From: Fibrobacterales bacterium
GTDB taxonomy: Bacteria; Fibrobacterota; Fibrobacteria; Fibrobacterales; Fibrobacteraceae
Assembly: GCA_025997455.1 (NCBI GenBank)
Contig: BNUP01000001.1
Span: 1 to 57,700 of the forward strand
Reading direction: 5' to 3'
Length of the DNA: 57,700 nt
The notes below the pieces were generated by a model, which was given only the letters and a program-made list of their open reading frames with translations, was not told the DNA's origin and searched no databases. This document shows positions 51,589-57,700 of this stretch, piece by piece. Numbering within the stretch: position 1 is the stretch's first letter; the number at the start of each line of letters is the position of its first letter. The position numbers were made by a program, and so were the translations under genes.

Positions 51589-52349
51589 GCGGTGCGGGAA
51601 AACGCGTTATTCTCGATGTGAGGCATATTAAGCGGGAATTTCGTATGGGTGCAGAGACTGTGCACGCTTTGCGCGGAGTATCGTTTTCTGTTTTATCAGG
51701 CGAATTTTTAACGATAATGGGTGCATCGGGCAGCGGAAAAACAACGCTTTTGAACACGCTCGGTTGTATGGACAGACCGACTTCGGGCGAATATATTCTC
51801 GACGGCGAACAAACGCATTCGCTCAAAAGAGATGCTCTCTCAACTTTGCGGAACAGAAAAATCGGCTTTGTGTTTCAGAGTTTTAATCTCCTCGCACGCA
51901 CAAGTGCACTTGAAAATGTTGAACTTCCCCTGCTCTACAATTCTTCCGTGAGTGCAAAGGAACGGCGGGAACTGGCTATTTCCGCACTCGATAAAGTTGG
52001 GCTTGCTCATCGCAGTGACCATTTTCCGAATCAACTTTCGGGAGGACAACAGCAGCGGGTTGCAATAGCGCGGGCGCTTGTGAATGACCCTGTTATGATT
52101 TTGGCGGACGAGGCTACGGGAAATCTCGATACCCGCACAAGTTATGAAATTATGTCTCTTTTTCAAGAACTAAACCGACACGGGAAAACCGTTATTTTTG
52201 TAACTCACGAACCCGATATTGCAACATTCAGCGGCAGAACTCTAAAACTAAAAGACGGACTTTTGCACAGCGATTTGAAAAACGAAAATATAGCGAATGC
52301 GGCAAAATCACTTGCAGAATTACCGATACCAAAAGACGAGGAAGTTTAA
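51585..52349 (+). CDS. ABC transporter ATP-binding protein, MacB/LolD type
   Basis: 254 residues. Walker A GASGSGKTTLLNTLG, Q-loop GFVFQSFNLL, signature LSGGQQQRVAIARAL, Walker B MILADEATGNLD, H-loop FVTHEPD. The opening ILDVRHIKREFRMGAETVHAL is typical of MacB/LolD-like exporters acting at the inner membrane on lipoproteins or peptides. No permease gene is adjacent: upstream is a barrel/HEAT protein, downstream the aldolase gene. ATGA overlap with the upstream gene implies coupling. Confidence 0.88.
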   Translation: MSGAGKRVILDVRHIKREFRMGAETVHALRGVSFSVLSGEFLTIMGASGSGKTTLLNTLGCMDRPTSGEYILDGEQTHSLKRDALSTLRNRKIGFVFQSFNLLARTSALENVELPLLYNSSVSAKERRELAISALDKVGLAHRSDHFPNQLSGGQQQRVAIARALVNDPVMILADEATGNLDTRTSYEIMSLFQELNRHGKTVIFVTHEPDIATFSGRTLKLKDGLLHSDLKNENIANAAKSLAELPIPKDEEV

Positions 52350-52350
52350 T

Positions 52351-53040
52351 ATGGGGCACTCCCCTCATTGCGAACCGCAGGCAAAGCAACACACCGAGTT
52401 TAGCAATAATTTTCGCAAAACTCCATTTCTCGGTATTCTTCGCGGACTGCCAATTGAACAAATTGTAAATTGCACAGAAACATGCAAAAAAACTAATTTG
52501 AAATTTATAGAAGTTCCGTTAAATACCGAAAATGCGGCGGCGGCGTTGTCTGCGTTGTGTATTGAAGGCGAGAGAGCGGGTTTAACGGTTGGGGCGGGAA
52601 CGGTTGTGAGCGAAAGCGATTTTTTTGTTGCGATAAAAGCGGGTGCAAAATTTATAGTATCTCCGAACACGGACGAAAAAATTATCGGGTTGTGTGTAGA
52701 AAAAAATATTCCCTGCATTATCGGTGCACTCACTCCAACAGAAGTTATGCGTGCTTGGTCTTTGGGTGCAAGCACCGTTAAAGTTTTTCCCGTATCTGCA
52801 ATGGGTGGCGTTCAATATATAAAGGAATTGCGCGGTCCCTTCAAAGACATTCCGCTCCTCGCTTGCGGCGGCGTAAATGCTGGCAACACAAAAGATTACT
52901 TCAATGCGGGGTGCGACTTTGTCTCTTTTGGTGCGAGCGTATTTTCTTTGGAAGATATGCAACGCGGAAATTGGCAAATTATAGAAGAGAAAATTCTTTT
53001 ACTCTTACTATCAAATCATCATACTCTTCCACAGCCTTAA
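52351..53040 (+). CDS. eda: KDPG/KHG aldolase
   Basis: About 229 residues from the ATG at 52351, one base after the ABC gene stop. Cleaves 2-keto-3-deoxy-6-phosphogluconate (or ketohydroxyglutarate). Signatures: FLGILRGLPIEQ, the catalytic glutamate in LKFIEVPLNT, TVGAGTVVSE, and the Schiff-base lysine in STVKVFPVSAMGG. The first 20 residues (GHSPHCEPQAKQ...) are unusual and may be repeat-derived. The last 20 codons overlap the convergent thrH by 62 bases and extend past the usual end. No edd gene is nearby. Confidence 0.9.
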   Translation: MGHSPHCEPQAKQHTEFSNNFRKTPFLGILRGLPIEQIVNCTETCKKTNLKFIEVPLNTENAAAALSALCIEGERAGLTVGAGTVVSESDFFVAIKAGAKFIVSPNTDEKIIGLCVEKNIPCIIGALTPTEVMRAWSLGASTVKVFPVSAMGGVQYIKELRGPFKDIPLLACGGVNAGNTKDYFNAGCDFVSFGASVFSLEDMQRGNWQIIEEKILLLLLSNHHTLPQP

Positions 53041-53590
53041 ACTGCGGAAATTCCGCCTTCAATTTTTCTGTTGCACGGAACAGGCAACCGACATTTGCCG
53101 CCTTTAACATTGAGATGTCATTGTAGGAATCGCCCGCCGAGAACACCCTGAAATTCAAATTCTTAAACGCCTCAACTGCCGCCTGCTTTTGGTTTTGCTG
53201 TCGCAATTTGTAACCTGTAATTCGATCGTCTTTCACTTCCAAATTGTGGCAGAACAGAGTTGGGTAACCCAAATTTTTCATAATCGGTTGAGCAAATTCA
53301 ACGAATGTATCAGAAAGAATTACCACTTGGCAAATTGAGCGGAGTTCGTCTAAGAAATTTCGCGCCCCGTCTAAAAGGGGCATTTCCGCAATAACACTCT
53401 GAATTTCCGATAACTTCAAATTATGCAGAGATAAAATTTTCAGTCTATGACTCATCAATTTATCGTAATCGGCAATGTCGCGAGTGGTTAATCGCAATTC
53501 GTGAATTTTCGTTTTCTCGGCAACGGAAATCCAAATTTCAGGGGATAAAACCCCTTCCAAATCCAATGTAATTATACAGGGACTACTCAT
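52979..53590 (-). CDS. thrH: Phosphoserine phosphatase / homoserine phosphotransferase
   Basis: About 203 residues from the ATG at 53590. A close match in pattern to Pseudomonas ThrH: LDLEGVLSPEIWISVAEKT with the HAD aspartate, TTRDIADYDKLM, VVILSDTFVEFAQPIM, LRQQNQKQAAVEAF and the metal loop AGDSYNDISML. ThrH can move phosphate from phosphoserine to homoserine, making the threonine synthase substrate; thrC is at 23946. The longer upstream frame lies inside the preceding gene. The ATG overlaps that gene's stop (ATGA). Confidence 0.92.
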   Translation of the reverse strand: MSSPCIITLDLEGVLSPEIWISVAEKTKIHELRLTTRDIADYDKLMSHRLKILSLHNLKLSEIQSVIAEMPLLDGARNFLDELRSICQVVILSDTFVEFAQPIMKNLGYPTLFCHNLEVKDDRITGYKLRQQNQKQAAVEAFKNLNFRVFSAGDSYNDISMLKAANVGCLFRATEKLKAEFPQFKAVEEYDDLIVRVKEFSLL

Positions 53591-56231
53591 TTTCTTCAAA
53601 AGAATGGCACGCCGCATTGCAAGCGTTATTAAACCTATCCCACAATTGCTTTGCGAGATGCGGAGAAACATTGCCCGACTCTCTCCAACTGCCTCTCAAA
53701 GCGTTAGCCTCCGAGATTACTTCCGTTCGGTTAAGAGTTCCTTTTTTTGCGTTTTCCAAAAGAGCCTCCGCCTTCGCACACAAGTCCTCTTTTTTCTGCG
53801 AATTTACTTTATCCAAATTATTGCGAATTTCCTTTTGGTCGTTATATTCGTCAAAAAGATTCCGCACCAACTCGTTAAATTTTTCGGCAATTTCCACCTC
53901 TGCCAAACCACACCTTCCGGTTTTTTGCCATTCCTGTTGCAAACCGCGAACCGTTTGCAAAGTCTTATACTTAAAATTTCCCTGTTCCAAAATCGTTTTA
54001 AGTTTTTCCGTGAGTCCGTGCTTGGTATCCCAATTTTTGTCGAGTTCTTTTGCAATTTCTGGATTTGTCTTTGAGAGCGTTTCCCAAATCATATCGGACA
54101 CCGCATAAAATCTCGCATCTAATTCTTTGGCAAAACTTCCGCTTCCTTCGGCGATTAAGGCTTTCCACTCTTCCTCAATCTTTTTCCACTCGGCAATTTT
54201 TGCAACTGCCGCAGATTCGGAATTTGCCGCCGCCGCCGCATCACCCGCCTCAAAATTCAACGCCTCAATTCTTGTGCATAATTCCTCTCGTTTGTTCTTT
54301 GAATTTTCAAAATATGCACTCCTATTTTCAAAGAAAATATCGCACGCCGCCTTAAATCTCGCAAGCAGTGCCTCATATTGCTCGGTGGGCACGGAGCCTG
54401 CGGTTTTCCAATCTGCACGAAGTTTGGTATATATTTTCGGTGTGTTAATCCAATCCGTGGAATTAGACAACGCCTCCGCATCTGCACATAATTTTTCCCT
54501 TGCGGCAATTCTCTCGTTTATCAGTTCGCCTTTTTGCTTGCGATAATTCTCCTGTTTCTTAAAGAACTCGCTTATCGCATTTTGGTAGCGTTCCCAAAGT
54601 GCGTGATTTTTATCCTTGGGTACAAAGCCCACCATTTTCCATTTCGCCTGCAACTCTTGAACTTTTTTCAGTTGTTCGCCCCATTCGCCTTCGGCTGCGG
54701 CTACATTTTCAAGAGCCTCGCAAATTTGCTCCTTCTGCTTAAAGTTATCCTCTTGCCCCTGTTCCTGCTCTTTTAACAACGGCGAGACCGACTCCATAAC
54801 CTTATCCAAACCCGCTTTGAACTTGGGCCAAAATTCCTGCAATTTTGCGGCGGGCATATAGCCTGCTTGTTTCCACTGCTCCAAAAGCCCAAACGCCTTC
54901 GCTCGATTTTCCAAAACCACCGGCGAATTTGCCAACGCCTCTATTTCCTTAATCAAACCTTCGCGAGTTTGCTCCGCGTGCCAAGATGCCCATTCCTGCA
55001 AATTTTGAAACTTGCTTGTTGAGGCACGGAAATCCTTGTATGCGTTTTTGAACTGCGTTTTTTTCTCACCGACAATTTCGCGCCAATCGTAAAAAGCCTG
55101 CCTGATACTCTGTGAAATTTCATTGAAATCACCGTTCTCATCAAGTGAATTTACCTTGTCGATAATTTTCTGCAACAGAGGAAGTTTTGCGTTGTATTCC
55201 TCTTCGCTGAGTTTTTCTTCGGAATTTTTTTCTTCTGAATCCGCAACGGAATCAGCAGGTTTTTCCTCCGCATTTTTTTCCTCTGCAGAAATTGAAATCG
55301 ATTCTGTTTCCTTAGATTCGTCACTACCCGCAACAAGAGCACTCACCGCGGGAGCGGCAGTTGTCGTTTCTTCTTTCGTTTCTTTCAATGCGATTTTTGC
55401 TTTTTCCTCTTCTGCAATGCTAGCTTTTTGAGCCGCAATATTTTCTGCCAACTTAACGAACACCGCTTTTAACTCGTTCTGCTTTTCCGTTAAGCCGAGA
55501 GTCTCGGCTTGCACACCCAGAGAAGATGCCTCTGCCGAAAGCCTGCTCACTTCATTTTCCTGTGCGATAATATTTTTGCTTTCCAAAAGACGGGTCGCGT
55601 GCGAGAGCAGGGCTTTTTGTTTTTGCAACAGAGAATCTGTTTGTTCTTTTTCCGGATCTATTTTTGCGTTTTTAATCTCCGACAAAATTTCCTTCGCTTT
55701 TTTTCGCACCGATGCGTGCTTTGACTCATCTAAAATTTCTTTGATTAAATTTTCCCTTTGCACCTTAGACAATGCCGCGAGTGCAACCGACTCCTGCGGG
55801 TCCTCAACGGCGACCTGCGAGAGCAAGCCCTGCTTGGTGCATTTATCTATGCATTCCAAACGAACTTCCGTTGATTTTGCAACTCTAATCAATTCCTCAA
55901 TATCTTTTGGCTGCAGGTCTGCAAGCACTTGACGAATTTCCGCTGTCGGTGCTCCTATATGATTTTTCACCAACTTAAACCACTGATTTTTTAACGATTC
56001 CTTTATTGCATTTCGCACGGATTCATCGGTTTCCCCTTGCAAAATTGCTGTCAAATGATTTGCTGAAGATATTTTCAAAACTGCAATTTTTCTTATTTCC
56101 GCATCCTTTTCGGTTTTCGCAATTTCTATAAGTGCATCTAAATTGGACGATTCCAATTCCTGCACTGCCTGCTTGCGAACCGCTAAGTCCGAGTGTTGCC
56201 ATTTTGGCTTAAATACATCAAAAAACGCCAT
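53583..56231 (-). CDS. DUF349 repeat protein
   Basis: About 882 residues from the ATG at 56231. The first 200 residues are HEAT-like helical pairs (SDLAVRKQAVQELESSNLDAL). Residues about 220-375 are charged coiled coil with a glutamate-rich stretch. The rest is a run of about five DUF349 units, each with a W-K-x-A-G pattern (LLEQWKQAGYMPAAK, LQAKWKMVGFVPKDKNH, LRADWKTAGSVPTEQ, LQQEWQKTGRCG, LRGSWRESGNVSPH). DUF349 proteins include a ribosome-associated factor in E. coli (YccJ-unrelated); the function here is open. AGAAAGAGG precedes this ATG; an upstream frame to 56333 runs through repeat and is rejected. Confidence 0.85.
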   Translation of the reverse strand: MAFFDVFKPKWQHSDLAVRKQAVQELESSNLDALIEIAKTEKDAEIRKIAVLKISSANHLTAILQGETDESVRNAIKESLKNQWFKLVKNHIGAPTAEIRQVLADLQPKDIEELIRVAKSTEVRLECIDKCTKQGLLSQVAVEDPQESVALAALSKVQRENLIKEILDESKHASVRKKAKEILSEIKNAKIDPEKEQTDSLLQKQKALLSHATRLLESKNIIAQENEVSRLSAEASSLGVQAETLGLTEKQNELKAVFVKLAENIAAQKASIAEEEKAKIALKETKEETTTAAPAVSALVAGSDESKETESISISAEEKNAEEKPADSVADSEEKNSEEKLSEEEYNAKLPLLQKIIDKVNSLDENGDFNEISQSIRQAFYDWREIVGEKKTQFKNAYKDFRASTSKFQNLQEWASWHAEQTREGLIKEIEALANSPVVLENRAKAFGLLEQWKQAGYMPAAKLQEFWPKFKAGLDKVMESVSPLLKEQEQGQEDNFKQKEQICEALENVAAAEGEWGEQLKKVQELQAKWKMVGFVPKDKNHALWERYQNAISEFFKKQENYRKQKGELINERIAAREKLCADAEALSNSTDWINTPKIYTKLRADWKTAGSVPTEQYEALLARFKAACDIFFENRSAYFENSKNKREELCTRIEALNFEAGDAAAAANSESAAVAKIAEWKKIEEEWKALIAEGSGSFAKELDARFYAVSDMIWETLSKTNPEIAKELDKNWDTKHGLTEKLKTILEQGNFKYKTLQTVRGLQQEWQKTGRCGLAEVEIAEKFNELVRNLFDEYNDQKEIRNNLDKVNSQKKEDLCAKAEALLENAKKGTLNRTEVISEANALRGSWRESGNVSPHLAKQLWDRFNNACNAACHSFEENE

Positions 56232-56239
56232 AAAAAAAC

Positions 56240-56290
56240 CTCTTTCTAAAAAAGTGTGTTTGTTGAGGTTGTAATTTAGAAAAATTGCGG
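56240..56290 (-). promoter_or_regulatory. Promoter-like box and ribosome binding site of the DUF349 gene
   Basis: Minus strand TTTTTCTAAATT (about 56273-56284), then a leader of about 40 bases with AGAAAGAGG before the ATG at 56231. One of the SD-led genes of the window. Confidence 0.4.
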
Positions 56291-56301
56291 GAGCACAATT
56301 T

Positions 56302-56388
56302 CTTTTTAATTGGTCGGCTATACTTATTGCCACTACTATTTATACAGATTATCTCATTTTTTTACAAGTGAGTGGCTATACTTATTCG
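56302..56388 (+). repeat. Diverged copies of the 60-bp repeat
   Basis: CTTTTTAATTGGTCGGCTAT, then ACTTATTGCC, TTATACAGATTATCTCA and a second GTGGCTATACTTATTCG. Same unit as at 41619-41798, about 15 kb away. Confidence 0.85.
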
Positions 56389-56507
56389 CCGTTGTTCTAA
56401 AAATTGCAAGTGCGGAAGGTGATATTTTAGCAATTTTTAGAAATTCCCATAAGCGAATGATATGGGAGTGATTGTAAGGTTTTGCTGTTTGGCGGCAGAA
56501 GGAATGA

Positions 56508-57683
56508 TTAATGGGAGATATTCTTAACTAATTTGACCAATTCTGCTTTTGAAAGTTTTGTTGCCTTCATTATTTGTCCTATAGTAAAGCCTGTAGTCTG
56601 CATATTGATAATCATATTTTGCAAGGTTTTGGTTTCGCCTTCTGCCAAACCTTTCGCCTTGCCTTCTGCCAAACCTTTCGCCTTGCCTTCCTCCAAACCT
56701 TTTGCCTTGCCTTCCTCCAAACCTTTCGCCTTGCCTTCCTCCAAACCTTTTGCCTTGCCTTCCTCCAAACCTTTCGCCAAACCTTTCGCCAAACCTTTCG
56801 CCAAACCTTTCGCCAAACCTTTCGCTTCTGCTTCTGCTTGCTTTGTATAGAGCAACATATCCCAGTCCATTTGAGCCTTGACACTTGCGTTGTAACGCCG
56901 AATCTCCTCAGTGGTAAAAGCAGCAACTTCTGCCAATTTGAACATTTTTTTAAAAACATACTCGCTGAGTATCTTTGGGCGTGTTCGTAAAGTAGGCAGA
57001 CTCTTTAACGCATAAAGCCATTTGTCGAACATTGTCTCTAATTCGTCTTCTGTCTTTTTAAAGTTGGGCATCTCCAAATAAATATAAGTGAGTTTGTCGT
57101 AAAATATATCTTTGGTATCTGTGTCCATCAACTTGACTTCGGTATAATAATCACATTTTTTTTTGCCCCTATCCTCGTCAAAGACAAAGTCTAAAATGCC
57201 CACAAAATATACAGCCTTGAGTTCAAAATTCCAAGAAACATCTTTGCCGTCGGCATCTTTGATACGACCTTTAATAGCCTGATCTTGAATTGGGAAAGTG
57301 CTGTAATAAACGCTACGGTCTTTAAAAAACGGGTAAGATACCTGTTGCATCTCCACTATAAATTTTTCGCCCTTTTCATTTTCGCAATAGATGTCTAAAA
57401 AAGCCTTGCGATCCAGCACGGTTTTACCTAATTTTTCGGGATTAAGGTAGGTTATATCTTTGATTTTGCCTTGATCTTTAATTAGAGTCCCCAAAAAATT
57501 GATTAACAAGTCTTTGCTTGCAGGTTCTCCAAATAACCGCTTAAAGCCAAAGTCGGTATAGGGATTAACATAACGGGTATGCGGACCAACTATGGGAACA
57601 GAAGTTTCGTTCCACACAGGAGCGGCACTGTCGCTAGCGTAACTACTATGCGTTTTATATTTGACAGACTTTTTTAGCGGCAT
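56508..57683 (-). CDS. Rpn-family PD-(D/E)XK nuclease/transposase-like protein
   Basis: 391 residues. The opening YVNPYTDFGFKRLFGEPASKDLLINFL is the hallmark of the PD-(D/E)XK transposase-like family (Rpn). Core: RKAFLDIYCENEKGEKFIVEMQ supplies the D and ExQ residues. FEDRSVYY-like FKDRSVYYSTFPI and LKAVYFVGILDF follow. The tail is a tandem array of 4- and 8-residue units (KGLA and KGLEEGKA) and then a short helix-turn region (TGFTIGQIMKATKLSKAEL). E. coli Rpn proteins promote RecA-independent recombination; DNA cleavage here is inferred. TACATT lies seven bases before the ATG. Confidence 0.9.
   Translation of the reverse strand: MPLKKSVKYKTHSSYASDSAAPVWNETSVPIVGPHTRYVNPYTDFGFKRLFGEPASKDLLINFLGTLIKDQGKIKDITYLNPEKLGKTVLDRKAFLDIYCENEKGEKFIVEMQQVSYPFFKDRSVYYSTFPIQDQAIKGRIKDADGKDVSWNFELKAVYFVGILDFVFDEDRGKKKCDYYTEVKLMDTDTKDIFYDKLTYIYLEMPNFKKTEDELETMFDKWLYALKSLPTLRTRPKILSEYVFKKMFKLAEVAAFTTEEIRRYNASVKAQMDWDMLLYTKQAEAEAKGLAKGLAKGLAKGLAKGLEEGKAKGLEEGKAKGLEEGKAKGLEEGKAKGLAEGKAKGLAEGETKTLQNMIINMQTTGFTIGQIMKATKLSKAELVKLVKNISH
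56635..56825 (-). repeat. 24-bp and 12-bp tandem repeats coding for the Rpn tail
   Basis: About five to six 24-base units (plus strand CCTTTCGCCTTGCCTTCCTC then CAAA) followed by about five 12-base units (CCTTTCGCCAAA). Both are multiples of three, so copy changes keep the frame. Confidence 0.92.
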
Positions 57684-57700
57684 AGGGGGAAATGTAGAAA
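57684..57700 (-). promoter_or_regulatory. Putative leaderless promoter box of the Rpn-family gene
   Basis: Minus strand TTTCTACATT, seven bases (TCCCCCT), ATG at 57683. The window ends here. Confidence 0.6.

Noticed and set aside
53590..53671. N-terminal extension of thrH
   Set aside because: These codons lie within the 3' end of the DUF349 gene, and ThrH homology begins at the ATG at 53590.
56533..56990. Plus-strand frames rich in KPFALPSS and TFRLAFLQ repeats
   Set aside because: Shadows of the tandem-repeat tail of the Rpn-family gene on the minus strand.
1..57700. A toxin-antitoxin, restriction or anti-phage defence island
   Set aside because: The two AAA/nuclease-like genes and the Rpn gene are scattered among housekeeping genes, without a methylase, toxin partner or recognisable defence cassette.

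Overview
The window most likely comes from a member of the Fibrobacterota (Fibrobacter-like, Gram-negative). The best marker is the C-terminus of the large lipoprotein at 43317-47297, which reads as a 'Fibrobacter succinogenes major paralogous' (FISUMP) domain. A Gram-negative envelope is shown by an OmpA-like protein, a SurA-like chaperone, a TamB-like protein, a CpoB/YbgF-like lipoprotein and two predicted outer-membrane barrels. Base composition is moderately AT-rich. I saw no rRNA, tRNA, CRISPR array or classical insertion sequence.

Layout. 1-2.5 kb: an AAA ATPase/nuclease-like accessory gene and a YhhN membrane protein. 2.9-9.5 kb: glycogen phosphorylase, a periplasmic-sensor histidine kinase and a convergent phosphohexomutase. 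9.8-12.7 kb: a tightly overlapping operon of OmpA, YqgE, a metallo-beta-lactamase-fold protein and an outer-membrane protein. 12.7-14.3 kb: a divergent DnaA-family gene with an AT-rich upstream region carrying phased TTAACA motifs. 14.8-17.8 kb: groES-groEL and a sigma-54 activator. 18.0-25.9 kb: purL, a repeat-rich gap with a decayed Rpn-like gene, then thrC and a polyprenyl-phosphate glycosyltransferase. 25.9-32.0 kb: a reverse operon (DUF2723 transferase, hybrid histidine kinase, glycosyltransferase). 32.2-38.0 kb: M20 peptidase, SufE, TamB-like. 38.1-41.5 kb: reverse operon surA-ftsE-aroA. 42.0-47.3 kb: cpoB-like gene and the eight-repeat lipoprotein. 47.3-53.0 kb: AAA/DUF1703 protein, M23 peptidase homologue, hypothetical, barrel/HEAT protein, ABC ATPase, KDPG aldolase. 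53.0-57.7 kb: thrH, a DUF349 protein and an Rpn-family nuclease with an expandable tail.

Two genome-level features stand out. First, at least twelve start codons sit only 6-7 nt downstream of a -10-like TANNTT box (usually TTTCTACCTTCCCC or TTTCTATATT), which predicts widespread leaderless transcription. Chaperonin, glycogen phosphorylase and a few other genes instead have clear Shine-Dalgarno sites. Second, the window is full of small palindromic repeats. A composite three-hairpin element of about 150 bp is present in several intergenic copies and is inserted in frame, always in the same orientation and reading frame, inside purL (twice) and as a shorter piece in aroA. Its stems differ between copies by compensating base changes. 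Other palindromes have entered a glycosyltransferase gene and an AAA/DUF1703 gene in frame. This resembles the Rickettsia palindromic elements in behaviour but not in sequence, and is my best candidate for an undescribed system.

Metabolically the genes are mostly housekeeping: glycogen breakdown (GlgP, phosphohexomutase), purine synthesis (PurL), threonine (ThrC with ThrH as a possible homoserine kinase substitute), aromatic amino acids (AroA), protein folding, and envelope building.
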